NCBI GenBank assembly: GCA_964504455.1
Contig: CAZDDY010000006.1
Coordinates: forward strand, 1 to 20,622
Length of the DNA stretch: 20,622 bases
Direction: 5' to 3'
Source of the DNA: CAZDDY01 sp964504455
GTDB lineage: Bacteria; Patescibacteriota; Minisyncoccia; Phycocordibacterales; UBA9973
Shown here: in pieces, positions 1 to 6,925 of the stretch
Layout of the letters: every line of letters starts with the position of its first letter
Numbering within the stretch: the stretch's first letter is position 1
The notes under the pieces: model-generated
Told to the model about the DNA's origin: nothing
The model's database searches: none
The model's input: the letters and a program-made list of their open reading frames with translations, nothing else
Program-made: the position numbers and the translations under genes

Positions 1-68
1 GTAGCTCAACTGGTTAGAGCACCCGCCTGTCACGCGGGAGGTTGCGGGTTCAAGTCCCGTTCGCTGCG
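1..68 (+). tRNA. tRNA-Asp (GTC), 5' end cut by window
   Basis: The cloverleaf is readable from the last base of the 5' acceptor strand. It has a D arm, an anticodon stem CCCGC/GCGGG around loop CTGTCAC (anticodon GTC, Asp), a 5-nt variable loop, and a T stem GCGGG/CCCGT around TTCAAGT. The acceptor 3' strand TCGCTGC is followed by discriminator G, as is usual for tRNA-Asp. About six 5' bases lie outside the window. CCA is not encoded (CT follows), so it must be added by a nucleotidyltransferase. The gene is followed by an intrinsic terminator at 76-106 and by a partial repeat of its own 3' end at 219-236. Confidence 0.95.
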
Positions 69-75
69 CTAGATC

Positions 76-106
76 AAAAATACTTGGCTTAATGCCAGGT
101 ATTTTT
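76..106 (+). terminator. Intrinsic terminator of tRNA-Asp
   Basis: A 13-bp stem, AAAAATACTTGGC paired with GCCAGGTATTTTT (one T-G wobble), closes loop TTAAT and ends in a T run. It starts 8 nt after the tRNA. Because the stem has A on one side and T on the other, it could work on both strands. Confidence 0.85.
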
Positions 107-128
107 GTATCTTGGCGTTAAGTAGCAA

Positions 129-150
129 GCAAGTAAACTACTTTACTTGC
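129..150. repeat. Perfect 9-bp hairpin in tRNA-Asp downstream spacer
   Basis: GCAAGTAAA and TTTACTTGC pair perfectly around loop CTAC. No T tract follows on the + strand, so it is not an obvious terminator. It directly abuts the larger structure at 153-226 and may be part of the same RNA or DNA element. Confidence 0.7.
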
Positions 151-152
151 GC

Positions 153-226
153 CGGGACTTGAAAGACTTTTCGTTACCGAATGCATGAGGTCGAAAAGTA
201 CCTGCCAATGTAATTGGAAAGTCCCG
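153..226. other. Predicted three-way-junction structure closed by tRNA-Asp-derived sequence
   Basis: An 8-bp closing stem pairs CGGGACTT (153-160) with AAGTCCCG (219-226). Inside are two hairpins. The first pairs ACTTTTCG (166-173) with CGAAAAGT (192-199), extended by ACC/GGT beyond a 2-nt bulge, with a loop containing the palindrome ATGCAT (181-186). The second is CCAAT-GTA-ATTGG (205-217). The 3' closing strand belongs to an 18-nt copy of the tRNA-Asp 3' end (219-236 equals 52-69). The 5' strand, 153-163, is an 11-nt exact reverse complement of the tRNA T arm (49-59). No ORF or known RNA family was recognised. A structured RNA or a mobile-element footprint are both possible. Confidence 0.5.
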
Positions 227-236
227 TTCGCTGCGC
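219..236 (+). repeat. 18-nt direct repeat of the tRNA-Asp 3' end
   Basis: The 18 bases from AAGTCCCG through GCTGCGC are identical to 52-69, which covers part of the T loop, the T stem 3' strand, the acceptor 3' strand and the discriminator. Duplicated tRNA 3' ends are the classic mark left by tyrosine-recombinase integration, but only about 150 nt separate the copies and no integrase gene is present. It is either an attachment-site remnant or a small tRNA-derived element. Confidence 0.6.
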
Positions 237-244
237 ACATTATG

Positions 245-269
245 AAAAAAGACCGCACGCGCGATCTTT
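245..269 (-). terminator. Intrinsic terminator of the NlpC/P60 gene
   Basis: On the minus strand AAAGATCGC and GCGGTCTTT (one mismatch) pair around a 4-nt loop and run into a T tract. The first arm overlaps the stop codon of the gene ending at 268. Confidence 0.75.
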
Positions 270-870
270 ATAGATTTTGTAATATCCTCCATTTTAAATG
301 ATTGAAATACTCTATTTTGCTTTCTGTTGGAATAACTACTGTATCCAACTCAGCTAAATTTTTTTCAACTCTTGTTAGGCCACGAATTCCTTTGGAAAAA
401 GTTTGCTCAATAGTCTCAGAAATAACACCTTCATCCTTATTGGCAGCATGTATTACATTCTCGCCATCAAATATTCCTACGTGGCCAATTACTCTTTCCC
501 CTTCATGGTACGGAATTGCCCCTTCGGTAAAAACCAAATCTCCTGGTTTTAAGTTTATTAAGTCAATTTCTTCGCCATAGAAAAATTGATCTATAGATAT
601 TCTGGGAAGCCAAATACCTAATTGACCATAAATCCATTTAACAAGACTCGAGCAATCAAAAGTTTCTGGTATTGTATCCCAACTTATTTTTGACCCTCTT
701 TTATACGGCTTTCCTAAACATAGCATTATTACTTGGGCAATATTCTTTTTTTCAAAAGTAAAACCTTTTTCCAATAAAATTTCGTAAGCTTTTTCTTTTT
801 CAATTTTCAAACCAAGATCGGGGTAATATAATCCTATCCTCCCATTAACAACTGGGCTGTATTTATTCAT
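268..870 (-). CDS. NlpC/P60-family cysteine hydrolase (putative cell-wall peptidase)
   Basis: The 200-residue product carries NlpC/P60 hallmarks: catalytic Cys73 in FDCSSLVKWIYG, the LKPGDLVF strand (about 107-114), His130 in IGHVGIF, and a third polar residue, probably His141, in VIHAAN. Family members cleave D-gamma-Glu-diaminopimelate or related peptidoglycan bonds, and some have been recruited for other amide substrates. There is no N-terminal signal peptide or TM segment and no SH3 or LysM domain, so either it works in the cytoplasm (muropeptide recycling) or it leaves by an unrecognised route. The ATG at 870 lies about 17 nt behind a predicted start site and lacks a Shine-Dalgarno. It is divergent from the SPFH gene. 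The family call is firm; the substrate is unknown. Confidence 0.85.
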   Translation of the reverse strand: MNKYSPVVNGRIGLYYPDLGLKIEKEKAYEILLEKGFTFEKKNIAQVIMLCLGKPYKRGSKISWDTIPETFDCSSLVKWIYGQLGIWLPRISIDQFFYGEEIDLINLKPGDLVFTEGAIPYHEGERVIGHVGIFDGENVIHAANKDEGVISETIEQTFSKGIRGLTRVEKNLAELDTVVIPTESKIEYFNHLKWRILQNL

Positions 871-893
871 ACGTAAAAGTTTTAATTGTACAG

Positions 894-922
894 ACTATAT
901 AATTTTTTTTTATTCTGTCAAA
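894..922 (-). promoter_or_regulatory. Sigma-70-type promoter of the NlpC/P60 gene
   Basis: On the minus strand a perfect -35 TTGACA (917-922) and -10 TATAGT (894-899) are separated by 17 nt. The predicted start near 887 gives a 17-nt leader before the ATG at 870. Confidence 0.75.
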
Positions 923-925
923 TAG

Positions 926-954
926 TTCACTTCCCTTTTATAAATTGTTATAGT
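926..954 (+). promoter_or_regulatory. Sigma-70-type promoter of the SPFH gene
   Basis: -35 TTCACT (926-931) and -10 TATAGT (949-954) are separated by 17 nt. The predicted start near 961 leaves about 27 nt before the ATG at 988. It lies back to back with the NlpC/P60 promoter, with the two -35 boxes 3 nt apart. Confidence 0.6.
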
Positions 955-987
955 CAAAAGTATTAAGACTAAACAAACGAGTTATCT

Positions 988-1725
988 ATGTTACTTCTTA
1001 TAGGGATTATAGTTTTTATTCTTCTTATTAGTATTCGCCAGATAAACCAGTATGAACGGGGTGTGCGATTCATGTTTGGAAAATTTAACTCCATTATGAC
1101 ACCTGGATGGAGAATAGTCCTTCCAATTATTCAGTCATACCAACGAGTTGATATACGAACAAAGGCAGTAGATGTACCTGACCAAAATGCAATTACTCGA
1201 GATAACGTTTCTGTGAGGGTGAATGCGGTTATCTATTACAAGGTAAGTGATGCGGGTAAGGCAATTATTGAAGTTGAGGATTTTAAATACGCAATTTCGC
1301 AATATGCACAAACAACTATGCGAAATATTGTTGGAGAAGTTACGCTTGATGAACTCCTTGCAAGTCGTGACAAAATTGCAGATAGAATACGTGAAATTGT
1401 GGATATTGAAACAGACAACTGGGGTCTCAAAGTACAAAATGTTGAATTAAAAGATGTAAGTCTTCCTCCTGAGCTTGAACGTACCATTGGTAAGCAAGCA
1501 GAGGCTGAAAGAGAAAAGCGTGCAGTTATTATAACGTCTGAGGGCGAACTTGCCTCAGCTCAAAACATGGCACAGGCTGCATCAATCTTGGCACAAACTC
1601 CTGGAGCACTGCACCTAAGAACACTTCAATCTATAAATGACATGTCCTCAGATCAATCAAACACTGTTGTGTATTTAGTCCCAGTGGAAGCTCTCAAAGC
1701 GCTTGAAGGATTTGCAAAAAAATAG
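988..1725 (+). CDS. Stomatin/slipin-like SPFH-domain membrane protein
   Basis: The 245-residue protein has an N-terminal hydrophobic anchor (about 1-17) followed by an SPFH/band-7 domain. Stomatin-type signatures are visible: YERGVRFMFGKF (about 22-33), TPGWRIVLP, RVDIRTKAVDVP, DNVSVRVNAVIYYKV, and after the domain LERTIGKQAEAEREKRAVI with EGELASAQNMA. Slipins form large membrane-associated oligomers that organise membrane microdomains, often with an NfeD-type partner; none is adjacent here. The length is typical of prokaryotic slipins without an extended tail. It is a single-gene unit with its own promoter and a shared downstream terminator. Family assignment is confident; the cellular role is not established. 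Confidence 0.9.
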   Translation: MLLLIGIIVFILLISIRQINQYERGVRFMFGKFNSIMTPGWRIVLPIIQSYQRVDIRTKAVDVPDQNAITRDNVSVRVNAVIYYKVSDAGKAIIEVEDFKYAISQYAQTTMRNIVGEVTLDELLASRDKIADRIREIVDIETDNWGLKVQNVELKDVSLPPELERTIGKQAEAEREKRAVIITSEGELASAQNMAQAASILAQTPGALHLRTLQSINDMSSDQSNTVVYLVPVEALKALEGFAKK

Positions 1726-1740
1726 CTCATACTTCAAAAA

Positions 1741-1770
1741 AAAACACCTCGATAAACATCGAGGTGTTTT
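1741..1770. terminator. Bidirectional terminator between convergent genes
   Basis: A perfect 13-bp stem AAAACACCTCGAT/ATCGAGGTGTTTT surrounds loop AAAC, with A and T runs on the two sides. It ends the SPFH gene (+) and, overlapping its stop codon, the HEPN-like gene (-). Confidence 0.9.
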
Positions 1771-2641
1771 AAATATATTTAAATTCTGTAAATACTTCCT
1801 CGTATAATTTTATTGCACGTCGTGCATCTCGGGCAGATATTTCAAATTCAAAACCATTGTGAGCGATTTGGTTTCTAATATTATGTGCTTCTTTGGCATA
1901 GCTTAATGTTTTGAAAAGGCCTGGATCAGCATTGCGTAATCTCTCCCCTACAGTTTCTCCACCAATACCTGCCATATAGGTCATTTCATCCAGTATGGTA
2001 TCTGCTTGAATAACAGCTATCTTCCAATCAGACGGATTTGGAGAACTAATATACTGAAGGACGGTTTGCCATTGATGCTGTCCGGGATGCTCTTCTCCCA
2101 TACCCAAACCTCTCACTGTTGACTCACCTTCTTTTCGTGCTGGTAAATCAAGATGTTTTGGAATATAAGGGTTAACTTTTTGCATCTTGCCATTTTCTGA
2201 AGATGCTTCTTGTTGCATAACACCTAAAGGAGGTGGAGCTGTTTTTGATCGAGCAGAGATTATTTCATCTAATGTTGATTTTTCTATGTGACTCTCAATA
2301 GGCTTAACCTTCTTTTCAACATGCACCTGGTCATCTTCGTGAACATGATGAGGATATACATGCTCTGCATGTTCAAGCTCCATCTCCCGAATACGAAGGA
2401 ACAACCAGAATGAAAAAGCGGCAAGCCCAAAAACTAAAATTCCAGAGATGGTACGGAGTGTAAAAAACCACTCTGTATCAAAAACAACAGAAAGCATTGA
2501 ACGAAAATTTGAGAGTATTGTTATATTTTGCGTTGTAGGAGCAAAGAGTGAAAAAAGAACAAATAAACCTATAACGATAACAACAACACCACTCCCTGTC
2601 GCCCAAAACGGCGTATCAGTATTGTGTTTAGCATCCGCCAT
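1769..2641 (-). CDS. Membrane-anchored protein with HEPN-like C-terminal domain
   Basis: The 290-residue protein has two TM segments (about 17-34 and 63-83) and then a cytoplasmic linker. The linker is His-rich and acidic at 91-107 (His91, 94, 98, 99, 101, 107) and otherwise looks disordered (about 110-190). The C-terminal helical domain (about 190-290) contains WKIAVIQADTILDEM, GERLR and AHNIRNQIAHNG. R256-N-Q-I-A-H261 matches the RxxxxH signature of HEPN RNase domains, and the flanking helices fit that fold. HEPN domains are often RNases, but inactive ones exist. The ATG at 2641 is 6 nt after a TATAAT box. No toxin-antitoxin partner or CRISPR is next to it. The gene is unnamed; the HEPN relationship is inferred from the motif and helix pattern only. 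Confidence 0.7.
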   Translation of the reverse strand: MADAKHNTDTPFWATGSGVVVIVIGLFVLFSLFAPTTQNITILSNFRSMLSVVFDTEWFFTLRTISGILVFGLAAFSFWLFLRIREMELEHAEHVYPHHVHEDDQVHVEKKVKPIESHIEKSTLDEIISARSKTAPPPLGVMQQEASSENGKMQKVNPYIPKHLDLPARKEGESTVRGLGMGEEHPGQHQWQTVLQYISSPNPSDWKIAVIQADTILDEMTYMAGIGGETVGERLRNADPGLFKTLSYAKEAHNIRNQIAHNGFEFEISARDARRAIKLYEEVFTEFKYI

Positions 2642-2647
2642 GCTTTT

Positions 2648-2653
2648 ATTATA
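2648..2653 (-). promoter_or_regulatory. -10 box giving a leaderless mRNA for the HEPN-like gene
   Basis: A perfect TATAAT on the minus strand places the expected start on the A of the ATG at 2641. A weak -35 (TTGGAA, 2672-2677, spacer 18) lies inside the end of gatA. Confidence 0.5.
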
Positions 2654-4064
2654 CCGTCTCTTCTACGTCTTTTCCAATAGCAAATAATCGTTTATCAGAA
2701 AAATGAGGACCAGTAATCTGAAAACCTACTGGCATATTATTTTTTCCCTTTCCAACTGGAACTGAAAGCGATGGAAGCCCAGCAATATTTGCTGGAACTG
2801 TGAAGATATCAGAAAGATACATTGATACTGGATCTTGTGTCTTTTCCCCAAATTTAAATGCAACTGTGGGTGTTGTTGGAGTAACAATTGCTTCTACAGT
2901 TTCAAATACATTTTTAAATGATTGTGTTATTTTACTTCTCACATCAACTGCTCTCTTGTAATATGCATCATAATATCCGTGAGAAAGTACATACGTACCA
3001 AGCACTATGCGTCTTCTCACCTCCCTTCCAAACCCTTCACCGCGAGATTGTGCGTATACATCAAACAGTGTTCCAGTATCTTTTGATAAACCATATCGTA
3101 TACCATCAAATCGCGATAAGTTTGTTGAACTTTCTGCAGGCATCAAAATATAGTAGACAGGCAAAGAGTATTCAATAAAAGGAATTTCAACATTTATAAT
3201 TTCATAGCCTTTTGATTCAAGTTGAGCGAGAGTTTTATCAAATGCTTCTTTCACTTCTGGTTCAATACCATCTCCTGAAATAAATGCTTTCGGTACCCCA
3301 ATACGTTTTCTGTTTTTTTCAGGTGTAATTCGTTTTTCCTCAGGTACTGAAGTACTATCAAGTGGATCAAATTGTGATAGAAACTCCCAAGCGATTTCTA
3401 CATCTCTAACTGTTTTTGCAAATGGTCCGATCTGATCAAGAGAGGAAGCCATAGCAATTAAGCCGTATCGAGAAATAGTATCAAACGTTGGTTTAAACCC
3501 AACTAATCCACAGAAAGCAGCTGGTTGACGAATGGATCCCCCCGTATCTGAACCAAATGCCAAAGGTACCATAAAAGCCGCGACAGAGGCTGCAGCGCCT
3601 CCTGAAGAGCCTCCCGGGACACGCGTAGGGTCTAGTGGGTTCTTGGTAGGGCCAAAAGCTCCATTTTCTGTCGAACTTCCCATAGCAAATTCATCCATAT
3701 TTGTTCGTCCAATAATAACAGCCCCAGCATCTTTTAGAAGACGAGTAACTGTTGCATCATATGTTGCTTTATATCCTTCCAAAATTTTTGACCCGGCAGT
3801 TACTGCTTTACCAGAAACAAGCATATTATCTTTTAGCGAGACAGGAATACCAGTAAGCAAAGTTGCTGTACCTTCATTAATTCGTGTTTGTGCCTTTGCA
3901 ACTTGTGCATCGATATCATCAAATACCTCTAAAAAAATATTTAACTCCTCATTTCGAGCTTTAATATTTGAAAGAAAAGCAGAAACAAGTTCGCTTACTT
4001 GGATTTTTTTTTCAAGAAGGAGCGTATGTACTTCTTCTATTGTGAGCGTTTCGAGTGGAGGCAT
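2649..4064 (-). CDS. gatA: Asp-tRNA(Asn)/Glu-tRNA(Gln) amidotransferase subunit A
   Basis: The 471-residue amidase-signature enzyme is the glutaminase subunit of GatCAB, which converts mischarged Glu-tRNA(Gln) and Asp-tRNA(Asn) to the correct amides. The Ser-cisSer-Lys triad is visible as Lys78 (PVSLKDN), Ser153 (PGGSSGGAAA) and Ser177 (GSDTGGSIRQPA). The downstream GLVGFKPT and QIGPFAKTVRD blocks are intact and the length is normal. The start ATG is 3 nt after the gatC stop, so the two are cotranscribed; gatB is not in this window. The promoter of the next gene lies within its 3' end. Confidence 0.97.
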   Translation of the reverse strand: MPPLETLTIEEVHTLLLEKKIQVSELVSAFLSNIKARNEELNIFLEVFDDIDAQVAKAQTRINEGTATLLTGIPVSLKDNMLVSGKAVTAGSKILEGYKATYDATVTRLLKDAGAVIIGRTNMDEFAMGSSTENGAFGPTKNPLDPTRVPGGSSGGAAASVAAFMVPLAFGSDTGGSIRQPAAFCGLVGFKPTFDTISRYGLIAMASSLDQIGPFAKTVRDVEIAWEFLSQFDPLDSTSVPEEKRITPEKNRKRIGVPKAFISGDGIEPEVKEAFDKTLAQLESKGYEIINVEIPFIEYSLPVYYILMPAESSTNLSRFDGIRYGLSKDTGTLFDVYAQSRGEGFGREVRRRIVLGTYVLSHGYYDAYYKRAVDVRSKITQSFKNVFETVEAIVTPTTPTVAFKFGEKTQDPVSMYLSDIFTVPANIAGLPSLSVPVGKGKNNMPVGFQITGPHFSDKRLFAIGKDVEETV

Positions 4065-4067
4065 GGT

Positions 4068-4343
4068 TTATAAAATTTGTTTAACTTTCAAAAATCCTGC
4101 TTCAGTATCAGGCATCTCGTCTAGTAACTTTTCAGTAAATGAGCCAGGAATATTTGTGACTATATCTTCACGAAGATAATTTAAAGCGACGTGAGATTCT
4201 TGAAACATACCTGCTGGAAGCTTCTCAATCTGCTCGACGTACGCCAAAATACCTCCAAGATCTTTCAGAAGAACCTCTTTTTCATCGGCTGAAATTGAAA
4301 GTCGGGCAAGTTGTAGTAATCCATCTATTGTTTTTACATCCAT
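4068..4343 (-). CDS. gatC: Asp-tRNA(Asn)/Glu-tRNA(Gln) amidotransferase subunit C
   Basis: The 91-residue protein wraps around GatA and GatB to stabilise the amidotransferase. Family features include the N-terminal helix LLQLARLSISADE (about 9-21), the segment ILAYVEQIEKL (about 32-42), and a C-terminal AGFLKVKQIL tail like the usual KVPxVL ending. It is first in the gatC-gatA unit. The ATG at 4343 is 8 nt behind a -10 TATACT, leaving almost no 5' leader and no Shine-Dalgarno. Length and position beside gatA make the call secure. Confidence 0.93.
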   Translation of the reverse strand: MDVKTIDGLLQLARLSISADEKEVLLKDLGGILAYVEQIEKLPAGMFQESHVALNYLREDIVTNIPGSFTEKLLDEMPDTEAGFLKVKQIL

Positions 4344-4351
4344 ACAAAACG

Positions 4352-4379
4352 AGTATACCAGCTAGCCAAGCATTTTCAA
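4352..4379 (-). promoter_or_regulatory. Promoter of gatC-gatA, near-leaderless
   Basis: -35 TTGAAA (4374-4379) and -10 TATACT (4352-4357) are separated by 16 nt on the minus strand. The predicted start near 4345 is about 2 nt before the ATG. The -35 lies inside the last codons of ligA. Confidence 0.65.
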
Positions 4380-6386
4380 AAACTGGCTTTCAGTCAAAAT
4401 TGCTACACCAAGTTTCTGTGCATCGTCAAATTTTGATCCAGGATTCTCTCCGCAAACCACATAAGAAGTCTTTGATGACACAGACCCTGACACAGAACCA
4501 CCTTCTTTAATAATTTTTTCTTTAGCTTTTTCTCGTGTAAGAGTTTTTAGTGTTCCTGTAAGGACAAAAATCTTATTCAAAAACTTCCCTCTCTTTTTTT
4601 GTGTATATGGAAGAATATCAATGACTTCTAAAAGTTTTTTCACAATTTCTTTGTTAAAACTATCTTTAAAAAACATAATGACTGATTCTGCAATAATAGC
4701 GCCAACACCGTATAGTGACTCTAGTTCGCCGAAGCTTGCCTTAGATAATTTTTCAAAAGTACCAAAATGTTCTGCTAAATCTCTTGCGGTTTCTTCTCCA
4801 ACTTGAGGAATCGACAAAGAAACAATAAAACGATCGAGTGTAATTTTTTTCTTTGATTGGATAGAGGCAAACAAGCGCAAAGCACTTTTTTCTGCAAAAC
4901 GTGGAAGTGCTTCAAGGTCTCCAATGGTTAAACTAAATATATCTGCATATGTTGTAACTAAGCCTTGAGAAAGCAGGAGGTCAACAACTTTTGGACCACA
5001 GTGCTCTATATCAAACGCCTGCTTCCCCACGAAGTGATACCACTTTCGCTTTTGTTGCGCAAAAGAATTTTTATTTCTGCATCTATGCGCGACTTGCCCC
5101 GGCACACGCTCAACTGATCCATCACCACCACACTCTGGGACTTTACTTGGAAAAATATAAGGTTTCTCTTTGCCAGTTCTTAAGGCAAAAAGTACTTGAA
5201 CTATATCTGGAATAACATCTCCGGCTTTTTGTATTATCACCGTATCACCAATACGAACATCGAGTCTCTTAATTTCGTCCTCATTATGAAGCGTTGCACG
5301 AGAAACTGTTGAACCTGCAACTGAGACAGGTTTCAAATGTGCTACAGGAGTCAAAATACCTGTGCGACCGATCTGAAGAACAATATCTTCCACAACCGTA
5401 GTGACTTGCTCTGCTGGAAATTTAAGAGCTATGGCAAAACGTGGAGCTTTTCCAGTATATCCCAGAGTCTCTTGTTGTGTCCGATCATTTAATTTTATGA
5501 CTAATCCGTCAATAAGATAATCTTCTCTGTCTTTCTTTTTTTCCCACTCTTTCCAGAGTAACAATATCTCCTTAACTGATGTGCATACGTGTGCGTGTGG
5601 ATTCACTCGAAAACCAAGCGCTTTAAGCTCCGCAAGCTCATCAAATTGGGTTTTTGGCATGACTTTTGTAAGAGACATGTCATATATAAAAATATTTGGT
5701 TTTCGTTCTTCAACGATTTTTGGATCAAGTTGTCTAATAGTGCCTGCTGTAATATTTCTCGCATTTGCATATAATTCTAAACCTTGTTTTTTTTGCAATT
5801 TATTTATCTCTTCAAAACGAGATTTCGGCATATAAACCTCCCCCTCAACAATACAATCAACATCCTTCTTAAGGCGTAATGGTACAGCATGTATTGTTTT
5901 AATATTTTGAGTCACGTCTTCACCCACCTTTCCGTCACCCCGTGTCGCAGCACTCTGGAGTATGCCCTTTTTATATGTTAAGACGATATGCAATCCATCT
6001 ATTTTTAGCTCAACAACGTACTCTGGATCAATGTCCTTCCCTGTTTCTTGCTTCAAAAAACGTTTTACTCGCGCATCAAAATTTCTTAGATCTTCCTCTG
6101 TAAAAGCATCATTAAAACTCCACTGGGGAACAACGTGCGTAATTTTCTTAAATTGAGGAAGTGGTTTGCCCGAAACACGTTGTGTTGGCGAATCTGCTGT
6201 CACAAATTCCGGAAATTTTTCTTCGAGGTCAAAAAGTTCTTTCTTAAGTGAATCCAGCGCTTCGTCACTGATCTCAGAAATGTCATACACATGATATTTC
6301 TCTCGGTAATATTCGATACTTTTTTTTAGCTTCTCAATTCTCTCTTTTGTTTTTCTTTTTTGCTCTTTTGTGTCATTTTCTTTCAT
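4362..6386 (-). CDS. ligA: NAD+-dependent DNA ligase with degenerate zinc finger
   Basis: The 674-residue enzyme seals nicks in DNA using NAD+. In order it shows an N-terminal Ia-like region (YYREKYHVYDISEISDEALD, about 26-45), the adenylation domain with Lys128 in ELKIDG, an OB fold (about 320-405), a zinc-finger region (about 416-442), HhH repeats (about 480-590) and a C-terminal BRCT domain (about 600-674, FVLTGTLKTLTREKA). In the zinc finger only Cys419 and Cys436 remain; the other two expected Cys positions appear as Val416 and Ser441. It starts 2 nt after the last minor-pilin gene, so it is probably the distal gene of the pilus operon. Activity is likely, since the nucleotidyl-transfer motifs are intact. 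Confidence 0.97.
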   Translation of the reverse strand: MKENDTKEQKRKTKERIEKLKKSIEYYREKYHVYDISEISDEALDSLKKELFDLEEKFPEFVTADSPTQRVSGKPLPQFKKITHVVPQWSFNDAFTEEDLRNFDARVKRFLKQETGKDIDPEYVVELKIDGLHIVLTYKKGILQSAATRGDGKVGEDVTQNIKTIHAVPLRLKKDVDCIVEGEVYMPKSRFEEINKLQKKQGLELYANARNITAGTIRQLDPKIVEERKPNIFIYDMSLTKVMPKTQFDELAELKALGFRVNPHAHVCTSVKEILLLWKEWEKKKDREDYLIDGLVIKLNDRTQQETLGYTGKAPRFAIALKFPAEQVTTVVEDIVLQIGRTGILTPVAHLKPVSVAGSTVSRATLHNEDEIKRLDVRIGDTVIIQKAGDVIPDIVQVLFALRTGKEKPYIFPSKVPECGGDGSVERVPGQVAHRCRNKNSFAQQKRKWYHFVGKQAFDIEHCGPKVVDLLLSQGLVTTYADIFSLTIGDLEALPRFAEKSALRLFASIQSKKKITLDRFIVSLSIPQVGEETARDLAEHFGTFEKLSKASFGELESLYGVGAIIAESVIMFFKDSFNKEIVKKLLEVIDILPYTQKKRGKFLNKIFVLTGTLKTLTREKAKEKIIKEGGSVSGSVSSKTSYVVCGENPGSKFDDAQKLGVAILTESQFLKMLG

Positions 6387-6388
6387 AA

Positions 6389-6925
6389 CTAATCTGGATA
6401 TGTATATTCAAGAGAGCGAGAAGTAATATTACTTAGATTTGACGAAGCAAGCATAGAGCAATCTGTACTATAGCCAGTACCTAAAACTGATGTACCTAAA
6501 ATAGGATCATTGTTGGTATCTCTTCCAACTTCTGTACCTTTTGTAACACTCACTTTCACACACGCGCTATTTCCTCCAAAATTTGGAGGAGTAATTTCTA
6601 CGTCATACCTAAATGAGCCATCTCCTGGATCATAGCCATCATTAATTACCGTTTGGTCACCGCACTCAACTGTGCCATAAACTCCTTGAAAAGGAAAAGA
6701 TCCCTGATGTCTGTCGTAATAAAGAATGCACTCAAGCATACTGTTCATTGAAATAAAAACTCGATTTCCTTGTCGTGTATCGCGAACAAAAGAAAATTCA
6801 TTGATGGTGAAATTAACCATAGATAGCGTCATCGCTAAAATGAGTCCACCAATGAGCATAGTAAAGAGGATTGTGTATCCTTCATTTTGTTTTTTTGATA
6901 TAAATTTTTTTATTGCCATGCCCAT
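6389..6925 (-). CDS. Minor pilin resembling GspK/PilX, no Glu5 (putative tip subunit)
   Basis: The 178-residue protein has a prepilin-like leader ending EG, then YTILFTMLIGGLILAM. The usual Glu at mature position 5 is replaced by Phe. In type II secretion, GspK-type pseudopilins lack Glu5 and cap the tip, and this is the fourth minor pilin in a row, so a tip role is inferred. The soluble part is Asn/Gly/Ser-rich with several Cys (ECILYYD, VECGD, SACVKV, STDCSM). It overlaps the upstream PilV-like gene by 16 nt and is followed after 2 nt by ligA. The start may be either of two ATGs two codons apart (6925 or 6919). It is short for GspK, and the large GspK insert domain is missing. Confidence 0.7.
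   Translation of the reverse strand: MGMAIKKFISKKQNEGYTILFTMLIGGLILAMTLSMVNFTINEFSFVRDTRQGNRVFISMNSMLECILYYDRHQGSFPFQGVYGTVECGDQTVINDGYDPGDGSFRYDVEITPPNFGGNSACVKVSVTKGTEVGRDTNNDPILGTSVLGTGYSTDCSMLASSNLSNITSRSLEYTYPD

Noticed and set aside
107..240. CRISPR-like repeats in the tRNA downstream spacer
   Set aside because: Only one direct and one inverted partial copy of the tRNA end occur, with no regular repeat-spacer period.
3532..4179. 215-codon open frame on the + strand opposite gatA
   Set aside because: It is fully antisense to a well-conserved gatA/gatC, the product has no family features, and its composition follows the complementary strand.
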